From Phycisphaerae bacterium (GTDB taxonomy: Bacteria; Planctomycetota; Phycisphaerae; Phycisphaerales; UBA1924): a stretch of DNA of 64,000 nucleotides. The position numbers and the translations under genes are program-made. The notes beneath the pieces were generated by a model. The model was not told where the DNA came from. It saw only the letters and a list, made by a program, of their open reading frames with translations, and searched no databases. Positions within the stretch are counted from its first letter, which is position 1. Every line of letters begins with the position of its first letter. The stretch lies in NCBI GenBank assembly GCA_022180725.1, contig BQMO01000007.1:1-64000 (forward strand), in the 5' to 3' direction. Below are positions 1-12,244 of this stretch, in pieces.

Positions 1-69
1 CCCGACGCTCTCCCGGTCTCGCCGCGATGGTGGCGACGCGGCCTGAATGACAGGCGGCCGCGGCCTTCC

Positions 70-98
70 TTGACACTCCCCCCCAACCCCCCAACCCT
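70..98 (+). promoter_or_regulatory. Putative guaB promoter
   Basis: A perfect TTGACA at 70-75 is followed after 17 bp by the weak -10 candidate AACCCT at 93-98, which lies 5 nt before the ATG at 104. No Shine-Dalgarno sequence separates them, so the transcript would be leaderless, as at many other genes here. The -10 match is poor, so this is tentative. Confidence 0.4.
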
Positions 99-103
99 AT
101 CCC

Positions 104-1681
104 ATGGGGACCGTGACCACCGCCAAACGTTCAGCCGCCGGCCCGGGGCCTTCGCCCGCGGGGTTCATGCCCGCCGACCGCATCGCCTTCGACGGCATCA
201 CCTTCGACGACGTCCTGCTCCTGCCCGCGCGATCCGCGGTCATGCCCGCCGACGCCGACACCGCCACCCGCCTTACCCGCGGCATCGCGCTCAACATCCC
301 CCTCGTCTCCGCCCCCATGGACACCGTCACGGAGTCCGCCCTGGCCATCGCCCTGGCGCAGGAGGGCGGCCTGGGCATCATTCACAAGAACCTCTCTGTC
401 GAGGCCCAGGCCCGCGAGGTCGCCAAGGTCAAACGATCCGCCAACGGCATCATCCTCGACCCCATCACCCTCGGCCCCGACGACACCGTCGCCCGCGCCA
501 AGGACCTCATGCGGGCCCACAACGTCTCGGGCTTCCCCGTCACCGAAGATGGCTCGACCAACCTCCGCGGCAAGGGCAAAGTCCTCGGCGTCATCACCCG
601 CCGCGACCTCAAGTTCGTCGAGAACACCGGCGTCAAGGTCCGCGACGTCATGACCGCCTCGGGCCTCATCACCGCCCCCGCCGACACAACCCTTGACACC
701 GCCGAGCGAACGCTCAACGAGAACAAGGTCGAGAAACTCATCCTGGTCGACGCCGCCGGGCGCCTCGCCGGGCTGATCACCATGAAGGACATCGATCGGC
801 AGGCGCAGTTCCCCAGGGCCTGCCGCGACGGGCGCGGTCGCCTGCGCTGCGGCGCGGCCGTCGGGGTCTTCCAGTTCGACCGCGTTGAGGCCCTCCTCGC
901 CGCGGACGTGGACGTGCTGGTCATCGACACCGCCCACGGGCACAGCGAGAACGTTCTCCAGACCGTGCGCGACGTCAAAGCAAAGTTCCCCGGCGTGCAG
1001 GTCATCGCCGGGAACATCGCGACCCCGGAGGCCGCCCGCGATCTCGTCGAGGCCGGCGCCGACGCCGTCAAGGTCGGCATCGGCCCGGGCAGCATCTGCA
1101 CGACGCGCGTGGTAACGGGCGTGGGCGTGCCGCAGGTGACGGCCATCATGCACGTCGCCCAGGCCATCGCCGACCTCGGGAGCGACGTGCCCGTCATCGC
1201 CGACGGGGGCATCCGCCTCAGCGGGGACATCCCCAAGGCCATCGCCGCCGGGGCCTCCGCCGTCATGATGGGGTCGCTCTTCGCGGGGTTGGAGGAATCC
1301 CCCGGCGAGGTCGTCATCACCCACGGCCGACGGTACAAAAGTTACCGCGGCATGGGCAGCGAAGGGGCCATGTCCGCCGGGTCCGCCGACCGCTACCGCC
1401 AGGCCGACAAGGTCGCCGCCGACGGCTCGGTCACGCGCAAGTTCGTGCCCGAGGGGGTCGAGGGTCTGGTGGCCTTCCGCGGCACGCTCGCCGAGTTCGC
1501 CTACCAACTGGTTGGGGGCCTGCGCAGCGCGATGGGCTACACTGGGTGTCGCACGATCGAGGAGTTGCGGACCAAGGCCCGCTTCTGCCGCGTTTCCGCC
1601 GCCACGGTCGTCGAGAACCACCCGCACGACATCCTGATCACGAAGGAATCCCCCAACTACATGGTGGGCCCCAAGCCCTGA
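104..1681 (+). CDS. guaB: IMP dehydrogenase
   Basis: This enzyme oxidises IMP to XMP with NAD+, the committed step of GTP synthesis in the cytoplasm. The 525-residue product has the [11 protein letters not shown] start of the barrel, two CBS repeats (about residues 110-235, with [10 protein letters not shown] and VEKLILVD), the loop [15 protein letters not shown] with catalytic Cys332, and the flap region [12 protein letters not shown]. It is slightly longer than the usual 480-500 residues. The first 21 residues are Pro/Ala-rich and unlike the family, so Met22 (ATG at 167) is an alternative start. The ATG at 104 is kept because a TTGACA box sits at a promoter-like distance before it. The family assignment is secure. 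Confidence 0.97.
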   Translation: MGTVTTAKRSAAGPGPSPAGFMPADRIAFDGITFDDVLLLPARSAVMPADADTATRLTRGIALNIPLVSAPMDTVTESALAIALAQEGGLGIIHKNLSVEAQAREVAKVKRSANGIILDPITLGPDDTVARAKDLMRAHNVSGFPVTEDGSTNLRGKGKVLGVITRRDLKFVENTGVKVRDVMTASGLITAPADTTLDTAERTLNENKVEKLILVDAAGRLAGLITMKDIDRQAQFPRACRDGRGRLRCGAAVGVFQFDRVEALLAADVDVLVIDTAHGHSENVLQTVRDVKAKFPGVQVIAGNIATPEAARDLVEAGADAVKVGIGPGSICTTRVVTGVGVPQVTAIMHVAQAIADLGSDVPVIADGGIRLSGDIPKAIAAGASAVMMGSLFAGLEESPGEVVITHGRRYKSYRGMGSEGAMSAGSADRYRQADKVAADGSVTRKFVPEGVEGLVAFRGTLAEFAYQLVGGLRSAMGYTGCRTIEELRTKARFCRVSAATVVENHPHDILITKESPNYMVGPKP

Positions 1682-1749
1682 GCGGGTTCGGATTGCTCCG
1701 CCAACATCCCTCGCGGCGTCGATTCGCATCGGGACGCCCTCCGTCCCGG

Positions 1750-1755
1750 TATATT
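1750..1755 (+). promoter_or_regulatory. -10-like box before membrane gene
   Basis: TATATT matches the -10 consensus at five of six positions and lies 8 nt before the GTG at 1764. No Shine-Dalgarno sequence is present, which suggests a leaderless transcript. Confidence 0.4.
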
Positions 1756-1763
1756 CAACCCGA

Positions 1764-2510
1764 GTGCTTCCCCGGCGTTCAGCGAATCACGTTCGTCCTA
1801 TCTGGGGCTTTGGGCCTGTGGGGTACACTCTGCTGTTCGTGCTCGCGGCGATCGTCGGGATGCTCGCCTGGGGGGTGGACATCCGCTACCAAGGGCAGCG
1901 GTTGGTCTCGCACCTGTTCGGGCCGGACGTGATGTACGACGTCACGATCTACGGCATCGTCGCCCAGGGGCTGATGGCGTACGTCCCAACGCTCTTTCCG
2001 TGGGCGGGCATTCCCTTGTTGGTGGCCCTGCACCTGGCGCCCGGGCGCCGCCGGCTCATTTTGGGCGGGCTGATTGTCGCGTGGATGTTCCTGGCCGCCG
2101 GCGCCTGGTTGCGATTGGCGCACGTGTATAAGAACGCAGGCCTGGTGCCCGCTGGCTGGCCGATGATCGACGCGGGACTCATGGCGGGCATCACGATCGA
2201 CCTGGGCACGCTGATCGTGCTGTGGGTTCTGACCCGCGATACATGGATTGCCGTCGCGGGGGTGGTTGCCCTGGCCATCGCCTGGCCCATCGCCTCGATT
2301 CCATCACCCATGAACATCTGGTGTTTCGTGGGGGTGGGCACGCTTCATGCCATCACGACGCCCGCCATCATCCGCTGGGGCCTCCATGCCCGCCGAGCCG
2401 CCATGCGCCCGCCGTACGTATGCCCGTCCTGCGGGTACGACCGGCGCGGCGTCTGTGACCGCCCGTGTCCCGAATGCGGATTCATCGAATCCGAATCGGC
2501 GAGTCGATAA
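1764..2510 (+). CDS. Membrane protein with C-terminal zinc ribbon
   Basis: This 248-residue protein of unknown function has about five hydrophobic segments (around residues 22-38, 75-90, 98-115, 135-155 and 165-185). It ends in a cytosolic-looking zinc ribbon, CPSCGYDRRG...CPECG, with four Cys ligands near the C-terminus. Ribbon-tailed membrane proteins of this kind are common in Planctomycetota, and a second one lies at 38182. The GTG start is chosen because TATATT lies 8 nt upstream; GTG codons at 1818 and 1839 are possible later starts. It follows guaB by 82 bp on the same strand. No function can be assigned. Confidence 0.75.
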   Translation: MLPRRSANHVRPIWGFGPVGYTLLFVLAAIVGMLAWGVDIRYQGQRLVSHLFGPDVMYDVTIYGIVAQGLMAYVPTLFPWAGIPLLVALHLAPGRRRLILGGLIVAWMFLAAGAWLRLAHVYKNAGLVPAGWPMIDAGLMAGITIDLGTLIVLWVLTRDTWIAVAGVVALAIAWPIASIPSPMNIWCFVGVGTLHAITTPAIIRWGLHARRAAMRPPYVCPSCGYDRRGVCDRPCPECGFIESESASR

Positions 2511-2576
2511 GGACAGGCGCGCGTGCCGGCGGCGGTGGGCCGCTTTCGCGCCGAAGTCCAATCCGCCCGTGGTCCC

Positions 2577-2582
2577 TATGGT
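2577..2582 (+). promoter_or_regulatory. -10-like box before 5-FCL gene
   Basis: TATGGT lies 7 nt before the ATG at 2590, with no Shine-Dalgarno sequence between. This favours the ATG at 2590 over the one at 2578 as a leaderless start. Confidence 0.35.
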
Positions 2583-2589
2583 CAGCGTG

Positions 2590-3180
2590 ATGACCCAATC
2601 GGCGTCCCTCCTCGAGGCCAAGGCCGCCCTGCGCGAGCGCATGCGCGCGGCCGTCCGCGCCGTGTCGCCCGAGCAGTGGGTACAGGCCTCGTCGGCGGTG
2701 TGTGCGCACGTGCTCACGCTCCCTGCCTACCGCGATGCCCGTGTCGTCATGCTCTACCACCCCACGTCGCGCGAACTGAACCTCCGGGGTGTGGCCGAGG
2801 CGTGCGCCCGTACAGGGCGATTGGTCTGCCTTCCCCGCGCCAACTGGGCCAACGGCGAACTTCAGGCCGCCCGGATCGCCTCGTGGGGTGAGGGGCTGAC
2901 CGAGCCGAAGCGGGGCATCCGCGAACCGTTGCCCGAGGCGGCGGTCGTCCCCCCGCGCGAGATCGACCTCGTGCTGGTCCCCGGGGTGTCGTTTGACGCC
3001 GTCGGCGGTCGGGTAGGTCGAGGGGCCGGCTTCTATGATCGATTTCTTCGCACGGTCCGCGCGTTCAAGGCGGGCGTCGCGCTCGACGAACAGGTCGTCG
3101 AGCACGTCCCGATGGGCGAGGGCGACGTGCGGCTGGACGCGGTGGTGACACCCACCCGGGTGCTCGTCCGCGAAGCGTGA
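2590..3180 (+). CDS. 5-formyltetrahydrofolate cyclo-ligase
   Basis: This enzyme converts 5-formyl-THF to 5,10-methenyl-THF with ATP, returning the stored folate to one-carbon metabolism. The 196-residue product has the normal family length. It carries an N-terminal LEAKAALRERMRAAV helix, the strand VVMLYHPTSRELN, the DLVLVPGVSFD strand, and the signature GRGAGFYDRFL near residue 145, which forms the nucleotide and substrate loop. The open frame continues upstream into the preceding gene, but similarity begins only after residue 1 as chosen. An ATG at 2578 would add four residues. It lies 51 bp before the L,D-transpeptidase gene on the same strand. The family assignment is confident. Confidence 0.92.
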   Translation: MTQSASLLEAKAALRERMRAAVRAVSPEQWVQASSAVCAHVLTLPAYRDARVVMLYHPTSRELNLRGVAEACARTGRLVCLPRANWANGELQAARIASWGEGLTEPKRGIREPLPEAAVVPPREIDLVLVPGVSFDAVGGRVGRGAGFYDRFLRTVRAFKAGVALDEQVVEHVPMGEGDVRLDAVVTPTRVLVREA

Positions 3181-3231
3181 GTGGGGCAGGCCCGCCGGAG
3201 GCGGGCAACGAGTTCGCAGGGAGGATTACCG

Positions 3232-4458
3232 ATGGCGCTTCCTTCGCAGTCTGAGCGTTCAACCCCGGCCGGGCGGTCCATGGCGTCGCGCCCCGCGGGC
3301 ATGGGTGCCAACAAGCCCCTGGTGATCGTGCTGCTCCTGGTGGTCTGTGCCGCCGGGGTGTACGCGCTGTTCACCATGCTCCCCACGAAGGATCAGCCCC
3401 CTAAGGGCGACCCAACGCTGACGAAGGCTCCGAACACGGGCACGCCCGCGCCGGCCAACAACGCCGGCAACACTCCCTCGAACGTGCTCGGTGCACAAGG
3501 CCCGAACGCCAGCGATTCGGCGGCGAAGTTTGCCACCCCCTCGGGCGCGACCCCGGCGACCGACGGCACCAAGCCCCCCCCGGCGGACGTCACCCAGGCC
3601 AACGGGACGCCGCCGACGATCAAGAGTGACCCGACCTCCAACCCGCCCACACCTCCCGCGATTGTCACGCCGACCGCCTCGGTCATGTCGGTGCGAGCGA
3701 AGATGGACGCCGGCGAGCAGGCCTTCGCCCAGGGCAAACTCGTCGAGGCCCGCGAAACCTTCAGCCGGGCCTACCTCGACAAGGACTGCGCCCCGCTCGA
3801 CCGCGCCCTGATCCGCGAGAAACTCACGGCCATCAACCGCGACCTGCTCTTCTCCCCGAAAATCACCCCCGGCGATCCGCTCGTCGAGGCGTACACCGTT
3901 CAGAGCGGCGACGTGCTCGACCGCATCCGCAAGAAGCGCGAACTGACGGTGGATTCCAAGTTCATCGCACGCATCAACGGCATGGCCAACCCCGACGTGC
4001 TCAAACTCGGCCAGAAACTCAAACTCGTCCGCGGGCCCTTCCACGCCGTGGTCACCAAGTCCGAGTTCCGCCTCGACCTCTTCGCCGGCTCACCCGACGA
4101 GCCCGAAACCTGGACGTTCATCCGCTCATTCTCGGTCGGGCTGGGCGATGGCAACAGCACCCCCGTCGGGCTGTTCACCATCCGCAACAAGATGGAGAAC
4201 CCCTCATGGCGCAACCCGCGCACGGGCGAAGCCTTCTCCGCCGACGACCCCAAGAACCCGATCGGCGAGTTCTGGCTCGGCTGGGAAGGGCTGGGCGATT
4301 CGAAGATTCACACCGGGTTCGGCGTGCACGGGACGATCGAGCCGGCCTCCATCGGCAAGGAAATGTCCATGGGCTGCGTCCGGATGGCCACCGACGACAT
4401 CGCCATGGTCTACGAGATGCTCAGCGAACGCATCAGCCTCGTGCGCGTCGTTCCCTGA
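3232..4458 (+). CDS. LysM and YkuD L,D-transpeptidase
   Basis: This is a probable envelope enzyme that forms or edits 3-3 peptidoglycan cross-links or attaches proteins to peptidoglycan. The 408-residue product has an N-terminal membrane anchor (about residues 26-45, PLVIVLLLVVCAAGVYALF), a long Pro/Thr/Ala/Asn linker to about residue 150, a helical repeat-like stretch, a LysM domain (YTVQSGDVLDRIRKKREL, about 220-268) and a C-terminal YkuD domain. The catalytic motif HGTIEPAS...SMGCVRM contains Cys382. The start has a clear AGGGAGGA Shine-Dalgarno sequence; an upstream in-frame GTG at 3181 lacks one. It indicates that this organism makes peptidoglycan. Confidence 0.93.
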   Translation: MALPSQSERSTPAGRSMASRPAGMGANKPLVIVLLLVVCAAGVYALFTMLPTKDQPPKGDPTLTKAPNTGTPAPANNAGNTPSNVLGAQGPNASDSAAKFATPSGATPATDGTKPPPADVTQANGTPPTIKSDPTSNPPTPPAIVTPTASVMSVRAKMDAGEQAFAQGKLVEARETFSRAYLDKDCAPLDRALIREKLTAINRDLLFSPKITPGDPLVEAYTVQSGDVLDRIRKKRELTVDSKFIARINGMANPDVLKLGQKLKLVRGPFHAVVTKSEFRLDLFAGSPDEPETWTFIRSFSVGLGDGNSTPVGLFTIRNKMENPSWRNPRTGEAFSADDPKNPIGEFWLGWEGLGDSKIHTGFGVHGTIEPASIGKEMSMGCVRMATDDIAMVYEMLSERISLVRVVP

Positions 4459-4475
4459 CGCGTGGAATTCGCGGC

Positions 4476-5309
4476 TCATCCGATCAGTTCATCGTCGGGC
4501 AAGGCCGGGCGTTCGTGCTTCCAGCGGGCGGCCTCGAACACGGCCCGGTACAGGTCGTAGGGCTTCGGGCTCCACATGCCCAGATCGATGACCCGGCTCT
4601 CACCCGAATCGGGGGTCAGGATGATCGTCGAGCCGGGGAGGTTGATCAGCACCCGGTGAAGGCGCAGGTCGTAGGTTGTCACCCGTGGCGTGCCCGACCC
4701 CAGCGGGCCATACTCGAACACGTCAAGCCGCCCCGGCGAGACCCGCACGTACGTGGGCCAGAAGAAGGCCAGCGGGGCCGCCGTGAGCCCGAAGCACGCC
4801 CACCATTCATAGAACTGCACGTGGCCGCCGCCGATCCAGCCCAGGTGCCGCTTCACGTAGAAGTACCCGGCGCACACCGCAAGGCTCACGATCACCCACG
4901 CCGTGATCACCACCGCCTTGTTCCCGCGCAGCGCGAAGTACACCGGCGCGATGACCGGCTCGAACGGCGCGGCCCGGAGTTCGCCCAGCATGTTGACCTG
5001 GTGGCGGTTCCCCATCACCCGCAGGCGATACGACTCGTCCGGCTTCTTCGCCGGCGCAATCGGCGCGTCCTTCGGCGCCTTCCTCGCCCGTCGACGACGC
5101 AGCACCATGATCAGCGGCACGCCGACGATCACCCCGAGCACCGCGAGCGGGATCACGCGTTGGAGAGACAGCGCCCGTGAAAGTGTCTCGCCCACCACGA
5201 CCACGAACACCATGGCGATCCCGACCACGAAGATCGGCGGCGGGCGCAGCACGTACACGATCGGGGTCGCCTTCGGCAGGTCTTTGGCGAGTTTCACGAA
5301 CTCGCTCAC
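4476..5309 (-). CDS. Hypothetical membrane protein
   Basis: I do not recognise this 277-residue protein. It has two hydrophobic segments near residues 28-45 and 55-72, a basic RRRRARK stretch, then two further segments (about 140-160 and 178-198). A soluble C-terminal part rich in beta strands (YVRVSPGRLDVFEYG, TIILTPDSGESRVIDLG) resembles a PH-like fold lying on the membrane, which is a guess. It is convergent with the transpeptidase gene, with 17 bp between the stops. The GTG start at 5309 is chosen because the longer frame (to 5417) has a non-hydrophobic, low-complexity extension. Confidence 0.7.
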   Translation of the reverse strand: MSEFVKLAKDLPKATPIVYVLRPPPIFVVGIAMVFVVVVGETLSRALSLQRVIPLAVLGVIVGVPLIMVLRRRRARKAPKDAPIAPAKKPDESYRLRVMGNRHQVNMLGELRAAPFEPVIAPVYFALRGNKAVVITAWVIVSLAVCAGYFYVKRHLGWIGGGHVQFYEWWACFGLTAAPLAFFWPTYVRVSPGRLDVFEYGPLGSGTPRVTTYDLRLHRVLINLPGSTIILTPDSGESRVIDLGMWSPKPYDLYRAVFEAARWKHERPALPDDELIG

Positions 5310-8415
<3,106 letters not shown>

Positions 8416-8589
8416 CCCTTCAACGAGGTTATCGCCCGTCCCGGTCGGCGCGCCTGTGGATTCCATCGAGGTCGTGGCGCCTGTCGGTGCGACGGCGTAC
8501 ATCGCCCGGCCCGATTCGCCGATAGTTCCCGCGCGACGCTGTGTTTCGGCGACGCGACCGAGGCCCGCTCATCTTCCCGAGGCTCGTGC

Positions 8590-9732
8590 ATGCCGCCCTT
8601 GCCCACCCGCCGATCGATCGCTTCCCCCCGCGTGCTCTCCGCCGAGCGACTGAACACGCTGGGGCTTGGCCCGCGCGAGTTGACGGCCCTGCTCGACATG
8701 CTCGACGCCAGCGATGGGCAGAAGCACAACGCCCGCCGCGAGTTCGCCCGCTGGCCCTTCCGCGAAACCAGTCTGAACGTGCGATTCATTCATCCCGGCG
8801 GGAGCACCACCACGCTCCGCCTGGCGGGTCGTAACATCTCCCGCGGCGGGGTCTCGCTCTTGCACAACGGCTTCGTCCACACCGGCACCAAGTGCCTTGT
8901 GGAACTCCCATCGCGCGCGGGCGGCCTGCGCGACGTTGCCGGCGTCGTGGCCCGCTGCCAGCACCGCCGCGGCATGCTCCACGAGATCGGCATCCGGTTC
9001 AATAAGCAGGTCAACCTGCGCGAGTACGTCCGCACCGACGGCGACAAGGAACTCCTGTCGATGGAGTGCGTCGCGCCCCAGAAACTCAGCGGCACCATCC
9101 TCCACGTCGAGGACAACGACCTCGATACACGCATCGTCGGGCACTTCCTGCGCGAGGCCCCCGTCAAGCTCCTCCAGGCGCCCTCCGGCGCCGAGGCCCT
9201 CGCCAAGGCCTCCTCCGGCATCGACCTCATGCTCGTCGACTACCAACTCCCCGACATGACCGGCCTCGAGTTCGCGCGGACCGTCCGCCAGCGAGGCATC
9301 ACCTGCCCGGTCATCATGCTCTCCGCCAATCCCTCCGCCTGCATGGCCGACGGCCTTTGGGAAATCCGCGGCATGGGGCTCCTCCCAAAGCCCTACACCC
9401 AGGATGAACTTCTCCGTGTGCTCGGCGAACGCCTGCTCCTCCGCGACGAGGGGGACGGCGGCGCGAATCAGGTACACGACGTGATGAAAGCCTCGGCCCC
9501 GCAGCTGCGCGCCTTCGCCGACCGCCTCGACGCCGCCGTCAAGGCCAACGACCTCTCCGCCGCCAAGGATGCCGCCACGCAACTCCACGGGAGCGCCGCC
9601 TCGCTCGGGCTGGCGCACGTGAGCACGGCGGCCCGTGTCGCGTTCGACCTGCTCCCCTCGCTCCGGTCGCTCGCCGACAACCCGCGCGTCTTCATCGAAC
9701 TCGCCGCCGCCTGCCGACGCGCCGCCGCCTGA
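8590..9732 (+). CDS. PilZ-REC-HPt signalling protein
   Basis: This 380-residue protein appears to fuse three signalling modules. Residues about 55-150 look PilZ-like (FRETSLNVRFIHPGG and GRNISRGGVSLLHNG). Residues about 166-285 form a response-regulator receiver domain with acidic residues Glu174/Asp175, the phosphoacceptor Asp217 in LMLVDYQLPDM, and Lys267. The last 75 residues resemble a histidine phosphotransfer domain, with His333 in QLHGSAASLGL. Together they suggest phosphorelay input combined with a possible cyclic-di-GMP-binding module. The canonical PilZ RxxxR motif is not obvious, so nucleotide binding is uncertain. No cognate kinase is adjacent. The gene starts 174 bp after gyrB. 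Confidence 0.82.
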   Translation: MPPLPTRRSIASPRVLSAERLNTLGLGPRELTALLDMLDASDGQKHNARREFARWPFRETSLNVRFIHPGGSTTTLRLAGRNISRGGVSLLHNGFVHTGTKCLVELPSRAGGLRDVAGVVARCQHRRGMLHEIGIRFNKQVNLREYVRTDGDKELLSMECVAPQKLSGTILHVEDNDLDTRIVGHFLREAPVKLLQAPSGAEALAKASSGIDLMLVDYQLPDMTGLEFARTVRQRGITCPVIMLSANPSACMADGLWEIRGMGLLPKPYTQDELLRVLGERLLLRDEGDGGANQVHDVMKASAPQLRAFADRLDAAVKANDLSAAKDAATQLHGSAASLGLAHVSTAARVAFDLLPSLRSLADNPRVFIELAAACRRAAA

Positions 9733-9740
9733 TTGCCAAG

Positions 9741-9815
9741 GGTGGCCAACGGGACTCGAACCCGCGACCCCCGGGATCACAACCCGGTGCTCTAACCAAC
9801 TGAGCTATGGCCACC
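9741..9815 (-). tRNA. tRNA-His (GUG)
   Basis: The minus strand folds into a 75-nt tRNA with a 7-bp acceptor stem (GTGGCCA with TGGCCAC), D arm AGCTCAGTTGGTTAGAGC, anticodon loop TTGTGAT and T loop TTCGAGT. The anticodon is GTG. A G at 9815 faces a C at 9741, giving the encoded G-1:C73 pair that is the identity mark of tRNA-His. The 3' CCA is not encoded. Confidence 0.97.
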
Positions 9816-9970
9816 ATGGTCCCGCGGGGGATTCCCCTCGGGCCAGGATGATAGGAAACCCACGCCCCGAACGTCCAACGTTCCCGGTGTTCGTCCCGGC
9901 AAACTGGCCATCTCGCTTTTCGCCCACTACCCTTGCCTCCCGGCGGGCACGTCGGGACCGGGAGTTGTCC

Positions 9971-11566
9971 ATGAGCCAGGCCGCCCTTGATCGTCTCGAT
10001 CTCTCTTCCGCGCGTGTTTTCCGCAACCTGTGTTCCGCCGAGCTCGTCGAGCGGGCGATCCGTGCCGGCGAGGGACAACTGGCCAGCAACGGCGCCATTG
10101 TCTGCATGACCGGCGACCGGACCGGCCGCAGCCCCAAGGACAAGCACCTCGAGGACGTCCCGGCGATTCACGACAAGATCTGGTGGGGCAAGGTCAATAC
10201 CGCCGTCACGCCCGCGCAGTTCGACGCCGCTCTCGAGATCGCGGTCAACCACCTCAACGCGCGTCCGAACACGTACGTATTCGAGGGGTATGCCGGGGCC
10301 GACCCCACGTACCGGCTCGGTGTGCAGGTCGTGACCGAGCAGGCCTGGCATGCCCTCTTCGCCAGCACCCTCTTCATCAAGCAGGGCAGCAAAGCCGCCG
10401 GCACGCCCGTGCCCTTCAAGAAAGACTGGACCATCATCAACGCGGGCCGCCGACGCCTCACCGCCGAGGAACAGGCGAAGATGGGCTACAAGGCCCCGGT
10501 CATGATCGCCCAGAGCCTCACGCGCAAGATCGTTGTCATCCTCGGCAGCGAGTACGCCGGCGAGATGAAGAAGAGCATCTTCTACGCCATGAACTACGAC
10601 ATGCCCGAGGCGGGCGTCTTCCCCATGCACTGCTCCTGTAACGTCGACCGCGCCACCGGCGAGAACCCCGCCCTCTTCTTCGGTCTCTCCGGCACGGGCA
10701 AAACCACACTCTCCGCCGACCCACGCCGCGCCCTCATCGGCGACGACGAGCACGGCTGGAGCGACAAGGGCGTCTTCAACTTCGAGGGCGGGTGCTACGC
10801 CAAGTGCATCAAACTCAGCAAGGAGGGCGAGCCCGAGATCTGGAACGCCATCCGCTTCGGTAGTGTGCTTGAAAACACCGTCATCGACCCCGTCACGCGC
10901 GTCCCCGACTACGACTCGGCCAAACTCACCGAGAACACCCGCGTCACCTACCCCGTCGACTTCATCGACGGCGCGGTCATCCCCAGCGTCTGCGGGCACC
11001 CCAGAAACGTCATCTTCCTGACCGCCGACGCCTTCGGCGTCATGCCCCCGGTCTCCAAGCTCACGCCCGAGCAGGCCATGTACTATTTCATGAACGGGTA
11101 TACGGCCAAACTCGCGGGTACCGAGGCCGGCGTCACCGAGCCGCAGCCCAACTTCTCCCCCTGCTTCGGCGGCGTCTTCCTGCCCCGCCCGCCCATCACC
11201 TACGCCCAGCAACTTGCCGCCAAGATCAAGCAGCACGGGGCGAATGTCTGGCTGCTCAACACCGGGTGGACGGGAGGGCCTTACGGCACCGGCCAGCGCT
11301 TCAGCCTCAAGTACACCCGCGCCTTCGTCACCGCCATCCTCGACGGTTCGCTCGCCAAGGCCGAGTACCACACCGACCCGGTGTTCGGCCTCCACATCCC
11401 CAAGGCCGTGCCCGGCGTGCCCGCCGAGGTGCTCATGCCGCGCAACACATGGAAGGACGGGGCGGCCTACGACGCGCAGGCGAAAAAACTCGCGAAGGGC
11501 TTCCGCGACAACGACAAGACCTTTGACATGCCCGACGCCGTCCGCAACGCCGGCCCCCGCGTCTGA
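9971..11566 (+). CDS. pckA: Phosphoenolpyruvate carboxykinase (ATP)
   Basis: This cytoplasmic gluconeogenic enzyme converts oxaloacetate and ATP to PEP, CO2 and ADP. The 531-residue product has the normal length of the ATP-dependent family. Visible features are TGDRTGRSPKDK at the N-terminus, the substrate region NYDMPEAGVFPMHCSCN, the kinase-1a P-loop GLSGTGKTT at 238-246, and LIGDDEHGW, the kinase-2 and metal-binding region. The frame runs on upstream to 9635 through the tRNA region, so that part cannot be coding. The ATG at 9971 is preceded by a GGGAG Shine-Dalgarno sequence, and a possible -10 box TACCCT lies near 9929. Confidence 0.96.
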   Translation: MSQAALDRLDLSSARVFRNLCSAELVERAIRAGEGQLASNGAIVCMTGDRTGRSPKDKHLEDVPAIHDKIWWGKVNTAVTPAQFDAALEIAVNHLNARPNTYVFEGYAGADPTYRLGVQVVTEQAWHALFASTLFIKQGSKAAGTPVPFKKDWTIINAGRRRLTAEEQAKMGYKAPVMIAQSLTRKIVVILGSEYAGEMKKSIFYAMNYDMPEAGVFPMHCSCNVDRATGENPALFFGLSGTGKTTLSADPRRALIGDDEHGWSDKGVFNFEGGCYAKCIKLSKEGEPEIWNAIRFGSVLENTVIDPVTRVPDYDSAKLTENTRVTYPVDFIDGAVIPSVCGHPRNVIFLTADAFGVMPPVSKLTPEQAMYYFMNGYTAKLAGTEAGVTEPQPNFSPCFGGVFLPRPPITYAQQLAAKIKQHGANVWLLNTGWTGGPYGTGQRFSLKYTRAFVTAILDGSLAKAEYHTDPVFGLHIPKAVPGVPAEVLMPRNTWKDGAAYDAQAKKLAKGFRDNDKTFDMPDAVRNAGPRV

Positions 11567-11611
11567 CCGCGGCCCCGCCCGCGCGCCGTCATGTGTTTCT
11601 CGGGTCGGTCA

Positions 11612-12220
11612 TCACGCCCGGCCCCCGACCGCGAAAGCGCCCCAGATGAAGATCTCCCGCGACACGTCGCGGCTGGCTTTCGGCTTGGTCGTACCCGCCT
11701 TCGCGAACATCCGCTTCGTGCGCGCAATCACGTCGGGCGTGGGCTCGCCCTCGAGAATCTTCATCAGCAGCGTGCCCCCGGGGCGGAGCACGCGCGGGCA
11801 GAGATCGAGCACGCGCTCGCACAGCCGCGCCGACAAAAAATCGTCCCCGTGTCCCGACGTCGACGGGGCCATGTCGCTCAGGACCACGTCGAAGCGCGAA
11901 GCGGGGTCGCCCAGCGGCGCCAGCAGGGTTTCCGGCGGTAGGGTCAAGGCGTCGCCCGCGATCGTCGTCACCCACGGCCGCAGCGGGATACGCACCTCCT
12001 GAAGATCGACGCCCACGACCCGACCGTGCTCGCCCACGACCTCCTGCGCCACTTGGAGCCACGACCCCGGCGCACACCCCAGATCGAGCACGCGGTCATT
12101 CCGCCGGATCAGCCGGCGCGATTCGTTGATCTCGATCAGTTTGTACGCCGACCGCGCGGCGTACCCCTCGGCCTTGGCCTGCTTGAAGTATCGATCGTGG
12201 AGTTGACGCGGTCGCGGCAC
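11612..12220 (-). CDS. rlmE: 23S rRNA 2'-O-methyltransferase RlmE/FtsJ
   Basis: This enzyme methylates the 2'-OH of U2552 in the ribosomal A-loop using SAM. The 202-residue product carries the full K-D-K-E catalytic tetrad at Lys27, Asp116, Lys154 and Glu189, and the SAM motif VLDLGCAPGSWLQVA. The start is a GTG with TACACT 5 nt upstream and no Shine-Dalgarno sequence. It is convergent with pckA, 45 bp apart. The downstream position of rlmE relative to the fdx-iscX pair suggests a shared strand only; its own promoter-like box lies in the 24-bp gap after iscX. Confidence 0.95.
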   Translation of the reverse strand: MPRPRQLHDRYFKQAKAEGYAARSAYKLIEINESRRLIRRNDRVLDLGCAPGSWLQVAQEVVGEHGRVVGVDLQEVRIPLRPWVTTIAGDALTLPPETLLAPLGDPASRFDVVLSDMAPSTSGHGDDFLSARLCERVLDLCPRVLRPGGTLLMKILEGEPTPDVIARTKRMFAKAGTTKPKASRDVSREIFIWGAFAVGGRA

Positions 12221-12225
12221 GGGCC

Positions 12226-12231
12226 AGTGTA
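12226..12231 (-). promoter_or_regulatory. -10-like box before rlmE
   Basis: On the minus strand TACACT lies 5 nt before the GTG of rlmE. There is no Shine-Dalgarno sequence, consistent with a leaderless transcript. Confidence 0.4.
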
Positions 12232-12244
12232 CGGGCCGGCCCGA

